From: Halieaceae bacterium UBA3479
GTDB taxonomy: Bacteria; Pseudomonadota; Gammaproteobacteria; Pseudomonadales; Halieaceae
Reading direction: 5' to 3'
Assembly (NCBI GenBank): GCA_002377985.1
Contig: DFQW01000053.1
Span: forward strand, 6,401-42,649
DNA length: 36,249 nt
Part shown: in pieces, positions 1 through 9,723 of the stretch
How positions within the stretch are numbered: the stretch's first letter is position 1
Layout: each line of letters starts with the position of its first letter
Notes under the pieces: model-generated
Seen by the model: only the letters and a program-made list of their open reading frames with translations
Told to the model about the DNA's origin: nothing
Databases searched by the model: none
Translations under genes and position numbers: made by a program

Positions 1-672
1 GACTTCTCACCCGCCGCTTACCGCGGAGAGATCACGCTGGCCATCTCGGAGTACGTCGGCTTTACGCTGTTACCACCGCTCTCGGCCCGCCTTCAGTCCA
101 GCGCACCGCGACTCCGACTGAGAACCATCACAAGAGCTGAGAAACAACTTGACCAACTGGCAAAGGGAGAGCTGGATTTTGCCATTCAGATTCATCGCGA
201 AGAATATCCGCCCGAGTACACGGTGGCTCCGCTGGCGGCGTCGCCACTGGCAATATTTGTGCGCCAGGAACACCCCCTGGTAGAGCAAACGCTAACCAGT
301 GATTTGGTGCGCCAGTATCCGCAAGTTGCACTATATGTAGCGGACCGAGAGGAACTCATCGGCGGGCAAGTACTCGCGCGCGGGCTTTTCGAGAGCGACA
401 GAGGCACGCTGGAAACCTCTCATTTGCTCACCGCCTTTGAGGTGCTAAGGGAGACAGATTACCTACTCATCTGCCCCGCTTACCTCGCACGCAACGAGGG
501 CGCAACGCGGGATATCGTGGCGCTCACTCTGCCGCTGGATCTCACCTTCAGCGTGCAATATTCCCTGATCGCTCACAGGCGCACCGAGCACTCGCCGGTA
601 CACCAGTGGCTTTGGCACGAAATAATAGAAACGGTACAGGCGATGCGTTTTCGAACCGTTCATAGGGGCTAG
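1..672 (+). CDS. LysR-family transcriptional regulator, C-terminal part
   Basis: The reading frame is open from the first base of the window, so the N-terminal helix-turn-helix lies outside; about 223 residues are visible. What remains reads as a LysR effector-binding domain. It opens with a strand like EITLAISEYVGFTLLPPL, continues with a segment ending GELDFAIQI, and then has the second lobe beginning near APLAASPLAIFVRQEHPL. This is the usual periplasmic-binding-protein fold that senses a small molecule. The effector and target cannot be told. The following genes (tatD, rapA) are housekeeping genes and probably not its targets; a target would more likely lie upstream, outside the window. 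An internal ATG at 223 is not the true start, because the domain continues upstream of it in frame. Confidence 0.8.
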   Translation, partial: DFSPAAYRGEITLAISEYVGFTLLPPLSARLQSSAPRLRLRTITRAEKQLDQLAKGELDFAIQIHREEYPPEYTVAPLAASPLAIFVRQEHPLVEQTLTSDLVRQYPQVALYVADREELIGGQVLARGLFESDRGTLETSHLLTAFEVLRETDYLLICPAYLARNEGATRDIVALTLPLDLTFSVQYSLIAHRRTEHSPVHQWLWHEIIETVQAMRFRTVHRG

Positions 673-705
673 CCATTTCCACCCAACGCTCCGACCCCGT
701 AAATA

Positions 706-714
706 TGCGATAAT
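706..714 (+). promoter_or_regulatory. Candidate extended -10 promoter for tatD-rapA
   Basis: The 69-bp gap after the LysR gene contains TGCGATAAT, which fits an extended -10 element (TG-N-GATAAT). No -35 hexamer is evident, as is common for extended -10 promoters. It lies about 27 bp before the tatD ATG. Confidence 0.35.
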
Positions 715-741
715 CAGCACCTTCAAGCTGTAGCGCCCCAA

Positions 742-1548
742 ATGAATTCAGATTCCGACAAAACGATCCCCCGTTTTTTGACGCCGATCGTGGAAACCCA
801 TTGCCACCTGGACTACTTGAGTGCTGACGCGCTTCAGACGACGCTGGATGCCGCAACAGCCCAGGGGATAGAAAGGATCATCACCATCGCCGTATCACCC
901 GACAATCTCGATACGGTGCGAGATCTGGCTGGGGAACATCCACAGGTGTGGTGTACGCAAGGCATTCATCCTCACGAGGCCAGCGGCTGGAATCAGGATG
1001 TCTCCGACCGGGTAGTAGCGGGCTGCGGCCAGGCCCGCGTGGTCGCGGTCGGTGAAATCGGCCTCGACTACCACTACGAACACAGTGATCGCGTCGCTCA
1101 GGCGGCGGCGTTCGATGAACAGCTACAGATCGCGGCACAAGAAAACCTGCCCGTAGTGATTCACACCAGAGACGCCGACGCTGACACGCGCGCTATTTTG
1201 GCGAACCATAGCCAGTCGCTCGCGAAGAAAGGGGTCATTCACAGCTTTACCAGCTCGCTGGCGCTGGCGGAGTTTTGCCTCGCGGAAGGTTTTGTACTCG
1301 GCTTTAACGGCATCACCACGTTCAAGAATGCCGATAACGTACGCGCAGTCGTTTGCGCAACACCGGCCGAGTCCATTGTGTTGGAAACCGATGCGCCCTA
1401 CCTCACCCCCGCACCATTTCGTGGAAAACCCAATGCGCCCTGCTACCTTCCGCTGATCGCCGAGAAACTGGCCGAACTGAAATCGCTCGAGATAGAACAC
1501 TTTCTGACGATAGCGCGCGCAACTAGCTACCAGCTGTTTTTTAAGTAA
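742..1548 (+). CDS. tatD: TatD-family metal-dependent hydrolase
   Basis: This 268-residue protein has the usual TatD length and fold. The family consists of cytoplasmic divalent-metal TIM-barrel hydrolases, several with 3'-5' DNase activity. Visible motifs are ETHCHLD near the N-terminus (metal-binding H20 and H22), GIHPHE, the metal-bridging Glu in GEIGLDYHY, a His in VVIHTRD, IHSFTSS and the Asp in LETDAPYLTP, followed by RGKPNAP. The ATG is taken as start because the first barrel strand follows within 20 residues, although no good ribosome-binding site is seen. Its stop codon overlaps the rapA start in TAATG, so the two are probably co-transcribed and translationally coupled. It may be a YcfH- or YjjV-type paralogue; the exact substrate is not decided by sequence. 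Confidence 0.93.
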   Translation: MNSDSDKTIPRFLTPIVETHCHLDYLSADALQTTLDAATAQGIERIITIAVSPDNLDTVRDLAGEHPQVWCTQGIHPHEASGWNQDVSDRVVAGCGQARVVAVGEIGLDYHYEHSDRVAQAAAFDEQLQIAAQENLPVVIHTRDADADTRAILANHSQSLAKKGVIHSFTSSLALAEFCLAEGFVLGFNGITTFKNADNVRAVVCATPAESIVLETDAPYLTPAPFRGKPNAPCYLPLIAEKLAELKSLEIEHFLTIARATSYQLFFK

Positions 1549-4298
1549 TGACCGACCTCTTTTCTCCCGGCCAACGCTGGGTCAGCCACGCCGACAGCTC
1601 TCTTGGGTTGGGCATTGTTACTCAGGTCGACGAGCGACGGGTGACACTGCACTTTCCCGCCGTAGAGGAGGAGCGCGTTTATGCTACCGATCGCGCGCCG
1701 CTCACACGCCTTTTGCTAAAAGCAGGCGACCAACTAGTCAGAATGGATGGCTCGACTTTCAAGGTGCTATCTGTCCAGCAAGTTGCGGGACTGGCCATTT
1801 ACGAAACGGCTGACGATGACGGCTTGCGTCAAACGGTGAACGAGGCCGAGCTCGATGCGCACATTGAGCTCAACACACCGATAGAGCGCCTGCTCAATAA
1901 CCAATTGAGCAAGACAGCTGACTTTGATTTACGCCGGGTCACCCTCGAGCATAGCGCAACTGGCGAGGGCTTTGGCCTTCAGGGACTACTGGGGCCACGC
2001 ACGTCTTTGCTCTCGCATCAGCTCTTCGTAGCGGCGAGTATTGGCAAGCAGTCAGCACCCCGCGTGCTACTGGCCGACGAAGTAGGTCTCGGAAAAACGA
2101 TAGAAGCAGGGTTGATACTGAGTCAGCAGTTACTGCGGCAACGGGTCTCGCGGGTCTTGGTACTCACCCCCGAGTCGCTGACGCACCAGTGGCTGGTAGA
2201 AATGCAGCGGCGCTTTCACCTGGCGTTCTCCCTGCTCAATGAGGGCAGGCTCGAGGATACCAACGCTGAAGAGGAGTTCTCTGACAATCCTCTGGTTATA
2301 TCACCCATCACACTCTTCGCAGGGAATCCAGAGCTCCAGCAAGTTGTCACAGACCTGACATGGGATATGGTTATCATTGATGAGGCACATCACCTTACGG
2401 GTCTGCGCAACCCCCAATCAGACCTTGGAACATTCGTCGAAAAATTAGCCCGAAGGACGCGAGGCTTATTATTGTTGACCGCCACGCCCGAACAAGCAGG
2501 ACGTGAAGACCATTTTGAGCGACTGCGACTCATCGACCCCTCTCGATTTCCCAACTTTGATCAATTCGAACAAGAACAGGCGCAGTTCTCACACTGGAAT
2601 CAGATCATTGAGCAAATCGAAGCCGGTACCAATCCGACGTTACCCGAGGGCATCGACGCGCATGGCGGGCCTGACGAGCAAATTCAACAAATGCTGGATC
2701 GCTATGGCACGGGAAGAGTGCTCTATCGCAACTCGCGCCGCGCGGTCTCGGGTTTTCCTCAGCGGCATCTTCATGCCTACCCCCTGACCACGCCCGATCT
2801 CTATGCAGACATCCCCCACTCGCTGCATCCTGAGCTCGCATATTTGGACGATGGCTGGTTGGATCAGGACCCTCGCGTATCGTGGCTGCAGAAAACCCTC
2901 AGAACTTTACGACCGGAAAAAGTTCTCGTCATTTGTGCCCACAAAGAGACGGCGCTGGCACTGGAACATCACCTCCATTTCAAAGTGGGCGTGCGGTGTG
3001 CGGCTTTTCACGAGGCACTTAGCCTTATTGAGCGTGATCGAGCGGCAGCGTATTTCGCAGACGAGCTGAGTGGCGCCCAGGCACTTATCTGCTCTGAAAT
3101 CGGGAGTGAGGGGCGTAACTTTCAATTTGCGCGTCATCTCATCTGCTTTGACCTGCCCGGGCATCCTGATCTTTTGGAACAAAGAATCGGTCGTCTGGAT
3201 AGAATTGGACAAGGATCCGAGATACACCTACACGTGCCCTACCTAGCGGGCACTGCGCATGAGCATCTCTTTCTCTGGCTACAAGACGGCCTCGGCGCGT
3301 TCAATTCAACCTGCTCGTTTGGGCACCAGATTTTCAGCGAGTTCGCATCGACGCTCAACGCGGTCATGCGAGGTGACGCGGATCTCGAGCCGCTGGTAGC
3401 CGCAACGCGAAAGCGTCGTGAACAGCTTGCCCTAGAGACCGAACTTGGGAGAGATCGATTGCTTGAACGGCATTCCCATAACAGTGATATCGGACACCAG
3501 ATTATTCAAACGCTGGAAACGCGCGAGTCTGCAAGTACGCTATACGACTTTACCGAACAACTCTTCGACCGCATAGGAATCGATCAAGAGTACCTTGAGG
3601 ATAATCTGTCACTTGTCCGGCCTACCGAAAATCTGGTGACCGGACAGTTGCCGGGTCTTGACGAAGAAGGCGTTACCGTAACCTACAACCGCCCAACAGC
3701 CCTTGCTAGAGAAGACGTGCTCTTCTTCACCTGGGAACACCCCATCATCATGGAGTCCATGTCGGTGCTTTTAGGCAGTGATATCGGAAAAGCCTGCCTC
3801 GGCACCTTCGCGCACAAGGGCGTCCCTGCGGGCACAGTCCTGCTTGAAGCACTCTTTCGAATCGAGTGTCTCGCACCTCGTTACCTTGAGGCCGGGCAAT
3901 TTCTGGACTACACCCCGGTAAGAATGCTGGTGACAAAGGACGGCAAAGAAGTCGGGGACAAATTATCAGCTGCCTACCTCGCAGAGGCGCTACAAAGTGT
4001 CCCCAGCGCAACCAGTGCCGCGGTACTGAGTAAATTGCGGACGATTTTGGAATCCTTGTTCGGCACTTTGAATGAGCGCGCGACTGACACCACTGCCCAG
4101 CGGCGCGAAGCCGCGATCGAGAAGGCGAGTCACTTTTATCACAGCGAGAGTAGCCGCATTGCTTACTTGCGAACCATCAATCCGGGCGTCACCGATGGGG
4201 ACCTCGAGGCACTATCTGAGGAAAAGTCGGCGTGCATCACCGCTCTCCAGCAGACTAAACCTGTGCTCGAGGGATTGAGGGTTTGTATTGCCGTATAA
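1548..4298 (+). CDS. rapA: RNA polymerase-associated ATPase RapA
   Basis: A Swi2/Snf2-family ATPase of 916 residues, slightly shorter than the 968 of E. coli RapA. RapA binds RNA polymerase and promotes its recycling after transcription. The N-terminal region (about 1-110) looks like the tandem Tudor-like domains (start FSPGQRWVSHADSSLGLG). The helicase core has Walker A DEVGLGKT (177-184), the DEAH box (278-281) and LLTATP. The second RecA lobe carries CSEIGSEGRNFQFARHLI and the arginine-finger motif QRIGRLDRIGQ. The RapA-specific C-terminal region follows. The ATG overlaps the tatD stop by one base, suggesting coupling. The gene ends 9 bp before the convergent DUF3604 gene with no obvious terminator between. 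Confidence 0.95.
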   Translation: MTDLFSPGQRWVSHADSSLGLGIVTQVDERRVTLHFPAVEEERVYATDRAPLTRLLLKAGDQLVRMDGSTFKVLSVQQVAGLAIYETADDDGLRQTVNEAELDAHIELNTPIERLLNNQLSKTADFDLRRVTLEHSATGEGFGLQGLLGPRTSLLSHQLFVAASIGKQSAPRVLLADEVGLGKTIEAGLILSQQLLRQRVSRVLVLTPESLTHQWLVEMQRRFHLAFSLLNEGRLEDTNAEEEFSDNPLVISPITLFAGNPELQQVVTDLTWDMVIIDEAHHLTGLRNPQSDLGTFVEKLARRTRGLLLLTATPEQAGREDHFERLRLIDPSRFPNFDQFEQEQAQFSHWNQIIEQIEAGTNPTLPEGIDAHGGPDEQIQQMLDRYGTGRVLYRNSRRAVSGFPQRHLHAYPLTTPDLYADIPHSLHPELAYLDDGWLDQDPRVSWLQKTLRTLRPEKVLVICAHKETALALEHHLHFKVGVRCAAFHEALSLIERDRAAAYFADELSGAQALICSEIGSEGRNFQFARHLICFDLPGHPDLLEQRIGRLDRIGQGSEIHLHVPYLAGTAHEHLFLWLQDGLGAFNSTCSFGHQIFSEFASTLNAVMRGDADLEPLVAATRKRREQLALETELGRDRLLERHSHNSDIGHQIIQTLETRESASTLYDFTEQLFDRIGIDQEYLEDNLSLVRPTENLVTGQLPGLDEEGVTVTYNRPTALAREDVLFFTWEHPIIMESMSVLLGSDIGKACLGTFAHKGVPAGTVLLEALFRIECLAPRYLEAGQFLDYTPVRMLVTKDGKEVGDKLSAAYLAEALQSVPSATSAAVLSKLRTILESLFGTLNERATDTTAQRREAAIEKASHFYHSESSRIAYLRTINPGVTDGDLEALSEEKSACITALQQTKPVLEGLRVCIAV

Positions 4299-4307
4299 AG
4301 CAATCTC

Positions 4308-6266
4308 TCAGGGGCGGTACCAAATAGCTGACGTATACGCGCGCTCTTGGATGGTATCAGGGCGCCTCGTATCTATCTCGGGATCAGCCAGGGCCAGCTT
4401 GTCCAGCAAGGAGTGGCGCGCAGTCGGGATTTGCAGGACCCGTACGTAATAAAAAGCCGCGTGCTGCGGGTCAAATTCGGGGTCCGACCACACCGCACTC
4501 AAACCGGCCGCGCCAATCGAATTCGTCGTCAGGCCGGTTTGCATATCAACGCTGGATCCTACGGGCAACAGCGAGCCGTCCTCAGCAACGCGACCTTCAC
4601 CGGCCCACGCCACGTCATACACCAGCTCATGGGTTGCACCACTGGCATCCACCCAACCTTTAATGACCTGCACGCGATCTAGATAAGCCCCCTTGGGGTC
4701 AGCTTGCGCCTCAATCAGCAAACTGAACTGACCGCCCTCGGCCGCGCCAACGATCTCGCCCCCCATGGGCACGGCTTGCGTCCTTAGGCTGGTCGGGTAT
4801 CTGGCGTCGTCCATCATCTCCTCAGCCAAATCCCAGCCACCGTAAACTCGCACAGCAATCCTGGGACCCGTGGTCGCGTAAACCTCTCGTCGACGCATGG
4901 CCGCAAGAATCGCTTCCCGGGTATTTTCGGTCGCCCAAACCGCTGCTAAACCCGAGGCACTCATGCCCCAGCCAAAAGTGCCCCGCGCGTCTTCTGACCA
5001 TCCTCCCGATTTACGCGAGGGGACCGAATCCGTGGCCATCTTGCCATGAAAATTGTCCTCTTCCGCTGACGGTAAGCTGGTGTGGGCATCCGTAGAGCCA
5101 ATCACACCAAACTGAAAAGGATTTACCCCCACTGTCGATTGAATGCTCAGGCCCGTCCGCAGCGCGCTCCGAATGTAGTCCCCCGGCTTTGGCAGGTAAT
5201 CTGTCCACTCTCTCTGTATGTAGTAGGGATACGTTTCAAAATCACTGAAAGCATCCTCCGGCGAGAGGGCTGGGTGCGTTTCCGAGTCTCCCTTGATTTG
5301 GGTTATCTCGACGACGGGCTCCCAGTAGCGACGCACCTGTGCATAGTCTTCGGTAATATCGTTACCCCGAATATCCCGTACATCGAACATGGAGCCTTTG
5401 GATATGTTTGAATTGTGCGGAATCGCAATAAAATTCCCGCCCGTCGATTGACTGGTGCTCTCCAACCACGCCCATAAATCACTCGGGTAGGAGCTGTCAT
5501 CAAAGCCAAACGGTGCAAAGGTCTGCGCCTGTTTCGCGCCAATATCAGACATCACAATGCGATGCAGATTTGCGCCCCCGGGAATCAGCGAGTACTCCCA
5601 GCCAATCAGTGCCGTGAACGCACCGGGCTCATTGTGGTGATCGGCCGCATCGGTGATTGCCTTCCAGGCGTCAATCTCAACCGTCGGCTGACGAGGAATA
5701 AGCCCTGACACCCGATCTTCGTCCCAGCCCGCCATTGCCGTCACGGCATCGGGAGAAGGCTTGGGCAGAATAGAAGTAAAGAGCTCCCTGCCCGACTCGT
5801 CGTCAATCGCATCCCGCAGTAAGTACTGAACGAAACGCGTCCATAACCGGTCCCGCCAGCCCAAGCCTTCGGTCACCATTGGATTGAAGTAGAGGCTACG
5901 GATGACGCCAAGGTACTCGGCATGGTCGGACACCACCAAAAAATCGAGTGGCGTACCGATCTGCACTCGCGCCTTGTGTCCAGGATGCTCTACGGGAATC
6001 CCTTTTGCATAGCGATAAGCGGTATCCGGCGTGGCTGTCATATTGCCGTTGGTAAATGCGTCCGAAGAATAGGTTGAGTGCAGATGGGTATCACCCCACA
6101 AAAGCCGCTTCCCATCCGTTGTGCTCTCCTCGCCAAAGACAGCAGTTGTCTGAAGTCCACCTGCGCAGACCAGGGCCACCCATAGACCGCGGGCAAATTG
6201 TCTGATCCGGGCGCCTACGCCACGGACGAAGCAAGTCGCTTTGGACAAATGTTTCCGCGCGAACAT
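4308..6266 (-). CDS. Exported DUF3604 (PHP-like) protein
   Basis: This 652-residue protein belongs to the DUF3604 family, related to PHP metal-dependent phosphoesterases; its biochemical role is not established. Candidate metal-binding motifs are WGDTHLHSTYSSDA just after the signal region, VVSDHAEYLG, IPHNSNISKG, and GVIGSTDAHTS towards the C-terminus. I place the start at 6266, not at the longer in-frame ATG at 6338, because GGGGAGA lies 7 bp before it. The chosen N-terminus is basic and then hydrophobic (GLWVALVCAGGLQTTAVFGEE), which looks like a signal peptide with cleavage near AVFG-EE, so export is likely. It stands alone on the minus strand, about 90 bp downstream of the acyl-CoA genes, and shows no clear functional tie to them. 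Confidence 0.85.
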   Translation of the reverse strand: MFARKHLSKATCFVRGVGARIRQFARGLWVALVCAGGLQTTAVFGEESTTDGKRLLWGDTHLHSTYSSDAFTNGNMTATPDTAYRYAKGIPVEHPGHKARVQIGTPLDFLVVSDHAEYLGVIRSLYFNPMVTEGLGWRDRLWTRFVQYLLRDAIDDESGRELFTSILPKPSPDAVTAMAGWDEDRVSGLIPRQPTVEIDAWKAITDAADHHNEPGAFTALIGWEYSLIPGGANLHRIVMSDIGAKQAQTFAPFGFDDSSYPSDLWAWLESTSQSTGGNFIAIPHNSNISKGSMFDVRDIRGNDITEDYAQVRRYWEPVVEITQIKGDSETHPALSPEDAFSDFETYPYYIQREWTDYLPKPGDYIRSALRTGLSIQSTVGVNPFQFGVIGSTDAHTSLPSAEEDNFHGKMATDSVPSRKSGGWSEDARGTFGWGMSASGLAAVWATENTREAILAAMRRREVYATTGPRIAVRVYGGWDLAEEMMDDARYPTSLRTQAVPMGGEIVGAAEGGQFSLLIEAQADPKGAYLDRVQVIKGWVDASGATHELVYDVAWAGEGRVAEDGSLLPVGSSVDMQTGLTTNSIGAAGLSAVWSDPEFDPQHAAFYYVRVLQIPTARHSLLDKLALADPEIDTRRPDTIQERAYTSAIWYRP

Positions 6267-6352
6267 AAACGTTCTCCCCATCTGGGCACGGTTAGCTCCC
6301 AGAAAATTAGCCGCCACTGAATAAGCAGGATCTACCACCTTTGAAAAAAATT

Positions 6353-7147
6353 TTACTTACCCTGCCAGTTGGGCTGGCGCTTTTGAAAAAATGCTTTGAT
6401 TGCCTCGGTGGCATCATCACTGCCAATGCAGAAAGCCTGCAGTGCGGCTTCCTTGGAGATAGTGTCCGCCAAACTGTGAGATGCACCAAATACAAGAGAC
6501 TCCTTGGCATAACGCAACGCAAGCGGCGAGCGGTTTGCCAACTCTTGCGCATAGGACATTGCGTGGGCCGCAAATTCATCATCAGGAAGCACCCGGTTGG
6601 CCAACCCCCAGTTCAAGGCCTTTTCGGCTGTCAGCTTTTCGCCAAAAGCCATCAATTCGTAAGCACGCTTTGCGCCCACCAAGTTGGGCAGTAGCCAAGT
6701 GGCGCCTCCATCGGGAACCAGGCCGATTCCAACGAAGGGCTGATACAGGAAACTGCTCTCGGCCATGACAACCAAGTCGCAGGCCATAGCGTAAGAGTAG
6801 GAGATGCCTGCGCAAGGCCCGTTAACTGCAGCAATCCAGGGTTTGCGTGCATGATGTATCGCGAGCACGCCAGGCTTGTACTCCGCATTTAATTGATCCT
6901 CTACCCCCTCGCCCCCGTTGGGCATGGGCTCCGAAGTGTCTGTCAGGTCGGCTCCTGCGCCGAACGCGCGCCCCGCACCGGTAAGAACAACAACCCAGAT
7001 GTCGTTATCCGCATTGACCTCAAGGGCGGCACGCAAAAACTCGCGACGCAAAGTCCCGTTGAAGCTATTCAGCTTTTCGGGCCGGTTGAAGGAGATCCGG
7101 GCGACTCGGCCCTCGCGCTCTATCAATATGGTTTCGTAATCACTCAT
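6353..7147 (-). CDS. Enoyl-CoA hydratase/isomerase family protein, PaaG-like
   Basis: A crotonase-fold protein of 264 residues. The oxyanion-hole segment GRAFGAGADLTD and the region NGPCAGISYSYAMACD are present. By eye both hydratase glutamates are missing: the first falls at S117/Y118 and the second at F138 (YQPFVGIG, where hydratases have PE). Instead GLVPDGGATWLLP matches the PaaG pattern, in which an Asp (here D146) does the catalysis. I therefore expect a delta3-delta2 or ring-enoyl-CoA isomerase rather than a classical hydratase. The start at 7147 is preferred over 7162 because GGAG lies 6 bp before it. It is the last gene of a tightly spaced minus-strand run with the CoA-transferase-fold protein (18-bp gap) and acyl-CoA dehydrogenase, so it probably acts in the same beta-oxidation pathway. 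Confidence 0.88.
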   Translation of the reverse strand: MSDYETILIEREGRVARISFNRPEKLNSFNGTLRREFLRAALEVNADNDIWVVVLTGAGRAFGAGADLTDTSEPMPNGGEGVEDQLNAEYKPGVLAIHHARKPWIAAVNGPCAGISYSYAMACDLVVMAESSFLYQPFVGIGLVPDGGATWLLPNLVGAKRAYELMAFGEKLTAEKALNWGLANRVLPDDEFAAHAMSYAQELANRSPLALRYAKESLVFGASHSLADTISKEAALQAFCIGSDDATEAIKAFFQKRQPNWQGK

Positions 7148-7165
7148 CGTATTCTCCAACAACAG

Positions 7166-8308
7166 TTATTCGGGCTGCACTGCCGCCCCAGAGCCTAATA
7201 GCTCGGCAATGTCCGACGCTGAGATACCCATCTCCTGCAGCACCGACACAGTGTCAGCGCCGAGGGGACGCGTGCCGTGGCGAATCTCCGAAGGGGTCCT
7301 AGCGAACCTGGGCGCAGGATTGGGATGAATCAAACCCTCAATATCCGAGTAGACAGCACGCTCGGTGTTGGCCGGGTAATCCGGCGCTTCAACCATGGTT
7401 AATACCGGCGCGAAGCAGGCATCGCTCCCTGCCATAATTGCATCCCACTCATCACGTGTTTTCGTTTTCAATACCGCTGCCAGCTTTTCCTTGAGCTCGG
7501 GCCACTGCGCACTGTCATGCTGCGCCTGAAACTGGGGGTCGCTGATCTCTGCGCGAGCGAGTAATTCCACATAAAACTGAGGCTCAATTGCGCCGACAGC
7601 AACATATTTGCCGTCCGCACATTCATAGGTGTCATAAAAATGCGCGGCACCATCAAGCAGGTTGGCCTCACGCGCCTCAGCATTCCAGGCGCCGATCTGC
7701 TGAAAACCCTGCATCATCCACATTAGTTGCGCCGTACCGTCCACCATGGCCGCGTCCACCACCTGCCCTTGCCCGGAATTTGATGCTTCCAAAAGTGCGG
7801 CGAGAATGCCGGTGACCAATAGCATGCCGCCGCCACCAAAATCGCCAATAAGGTTAAGGGGCACAACAGGACGCTCGCCTCGACGTCCTATCGCGTGCAG
7901 CGCTCCCGTGATCGCAATGTAGTTCAGGTCGTGACCAGCCGAGTGTGCAAGCGGTCCGGTTTGCCCCCAGCCCGTCATTCGCGCAAATACCAATCTTGGA
8001 TTCAGGCGCAGGCACTCGTCAGGCCCGAACCCCAGCTTTTCGCAGACACCCGGCCGATAAGGATCGATGAGCGCATCCGCGCGCTCGATCAGCTTCATGA
8101 GTGCCGCATGGCCGGCAGGTTGCTTGAGATCGAGCACAACCGATTTTTTGTTTCGTCCGCTAACAGGTTCCGCCACTTTCGGGTCTGCCGCTCCCGGGCG
8201 TTCTATACGAATCACTTCCGCACCCATGTCTGCGAGAATCATACCCCCCATGGGCGCAGGACCGATGCCCGCCAGCTCTATTATCTTGTAACCACTCAGA
8301 GCACCCAT
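7166..8308 (-). CDS. Alpha-methylacyl-CoA racemase-type CaiB/BaiF protein
   Basis: A family III CoA-transferase-fold protein of 380 residues. The catalytic residues of the Mycobacterium tuberculosis racemase MCR appear at the same positions: H126 in [10 protein letters not shown]156 in NLIGDFGGG, and a Glu in VGAIEPQFY (E242). This favours 2-methylacyl-CoA racemase (AMACR-like) over a true CoA-transferase. Such enzymes convert (2R)- to (2S)-methylacyl-CoA so that a stereospecific acyl-CoA dehydrogenase can act; they serve breakdown of branched isoprenoid or sterol side chains. AGGA lies 6 bp before the ATG. The gene lies 8 bp downstream of the acyl-CoA dehydrogenase gene and 18 bp upstream of the enoyl-CoA isomerase gene, which fits a shared operon. 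Confidence 0.9.
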   Translation of the reverse strand: MGALSGYKIIELAGIGPAPMGGMILADMGAEVIRIERPGAADPKVAEPVSGRNKKSVVLDLKQPAGHAALMKLIERADALIDPYRPGVCEKLGFGPDECLRLNPRLVFARMTGWGQTGPLAHSAGHDLNYIAITGALHAIGRRGERPVVPLNLIGDFGGGGMLLVTGILAALLEASNSGQGQVVDAAMVDGTAQLMWMMQGFQQIGAWNAEAREANLLDGAAHFYDTYECADGKYVAVGAIEPQFYVELLARAEISDPQFQAQHDSAQWPELKEKLAAVLKTKTRDEWDAIMAGSDACFAPVLTMVEAPDYPANTERAVYSDIEGLIHPNPAPRFARTPSEIRHGTRPLGADTVSVLQEMGISASDIAELLGSGAAVQPE

Positions 8309-8316
8309 ATCACATC

Positions 8317-9492
8317 CTAAAAGTTACGCTGATTGAAGGCGTCATAGTGATCTCCAAGGCAATGCCGCCCAATGATCAACTTCATAATTTCTGAGCTACC
8401 TGCATAAATGGTCGCGATCTTGGCATCTGCCGACTGACGACTGATGGGATACTCGTCCATAAAACCCGCACCGCCGTGCAGCTGAAGCCCTTCATCAGCA
8501 ACCCGCTGCTGCAACTCGGACGTTTTTAATTTTGCGATGGCAGCATCCTCCGCCGACAAAGTCCCCGCATTGAATGCCAGCGCTGCCTGATCAACATAGC
8601 ATTGCGCAATGTCGAGCTCTGCCCGCAGCTCCGCCATTTTGAATTGGGTGTTTTGCATGGTGGCGAGCGGCTTGCCAAAAACCTCCCGCTCACGAACAAA
8701 CTCTGCCGTGAGATCCCAGGATAGCTGCGCCGCGGCGAGATAGCCCATTGCACCCAAAAGACGTTCCTCGGCGAGCCCCTCCATCAGATAGTAAAAGCCT
8801 TTATGGGCCTCGCCCAACACATTTTCCTTCGGGACTTTCACATCATTGAAGAACAGCTCAGCGGTGTCCTGGGCCTTCAACCCCAGTTTTTTCAGGTTGC
8901 GCCCTCGTTCAAATCCTTCCCACGTGGACTCCACCAAAAACAGCGTCATGGCGTGGGGGTTGTTTTGCGGATCGGTCTTGGCTGCAACAACCACCAAATC
9001 ACAATTTATGCCGTTTGAAATATAGGTTTTTTGGCCGTTCAGTACCCAGTGATCATCATGCTCGACCGCGTGGGAACGCATACCGGCAAGATTACTGCCC
9101 GCATCGGGCTCGGTCATCGCCACCGCAAGAATGATATCGCCCGATACCGCGCCGGGAATATAGCGCTCAATTTGCGCCTCGGTGCCAAAACGCGTGATAT
9201 AAGGCGCAACGATTCGGCTGTGTAAAGAGCCGAACCAATCGCTGCATCGGGCATATGCTAGCTCTTCGATGATCACCTGTTCCCAGCGGATGTCGTAATC
9301 GTCCATACCGCCAAAGCGCTCCTCGGGCCAGACCATCAGAAATCCCTTCTCTCCCGCTTTTTGAAAAATTTCCCGATCAACAACGCCTTGATCACGGAAC
9401 CTTTCCATGTGAGGAACCACCTCTTCCGCCAGAAATCGCCGATAAGCCTCGCGAAACATATTCTGCTCGTCACTAAACTGTCTGCTGAGCAT
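8317..9492 (-). CDS. Acyl-CoA dehydrogenase
   Basis: A flavoprotein of 391 residues, typical length, that introduces the 2,3-double bond into acyl-CoA. FAD/substrate motifs are visible: [12 protein letters not shown] (about 123-134), [13 protein letters not shown] (149-161), [15 protein letters not shown] and the C-terminal [15 protein letters not shown]. Where the medium-chain enzyme has its catalytic Glu, this protein has Ala (YAGSS). The base is therefore probably the Glu in AEERLLGAM (about E243), as in isovaleryl- and long-chain acyl-CoA dehydrogenases; this is inference from alignment by eye. GGGAG lies 6 bp before the ATG. It is the first gene of the dehydrogenase, racemase, isomerase run. 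The substrate is probably long or branched. Confidence 0.93.
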   Translation of the reverse strand: MLSRQFSDEQNMFREAYRRFLAEEVVPHMERFRDQGVVDREIFQKAGEKGFLMVWPEERFGGMDDYDIRWEQVIIEELAYARCSDWFGSLHSRIVAPYITRFGTEAQIERYIPGAVSGDIILAVAMTEPDAGSNLAGMRSHAVEHDDHWVLNGQKTYISNGINCDLVVVAAKTDPQNNPHAMTLFLVESTWEGFERGRNLKKLGLKAQDTAELFFNDVKVPKENVLGEAHKGFYYLMEGLAEERLLGAMGYLAAAQLSWDLTAEFVREREVFGKPLATMQNTQFKMAELRAELDIAQCYVDQAALAFNAGTLSAEDAAIAKLKTSELQQRVADEGLQLHGGAGFMDEYPISRQSADAKIATIYAGSSEIMKLIIGRHCLGDHYDAFNQRNF

Positions 9493-9636
9493 GCTGCTCT
9501 CCCTTCCCTCTATCTTTAGCTAACAAGATCTACGAACTTCCGAGAGCGATCCGTTCTCGTCATCTTCCCCGTTACGCATTCCAACCGGCGAGCCTTAAAA
9601 CCTTCATAGCGGGGCGATAATTTCTGGTCTCGGTTA

Positions 9637-9673
9637 CGACCCCAGTGTCTCTCAAGTGATTGCTAAGGGGTCG
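9637..9673. promoter_or_regulatory. Inverted repeat in the gap upstream of the acyl-CoA dehydrogenase
   Basis: The 231-bp gap 9493-9723 holds perfect 7-bp arms CGACCCC (9637-9643) and GGGGTCG (9667-9673), separated by 23 bp. They lie downstream of the acyl-CoA ligase stop and upstream of the dehydrogenase start, both minus strand. The repeat could be a regulator site or part of a weak terminator; there is no T-run. I see nothing else convincing in this gap. Confidence 0.3.
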
Positions 9674-9723
9674 CCACCGATAATCGAGGGTCTATTTTCG
9701 ACACGCCACAAACTGCAAAGACA

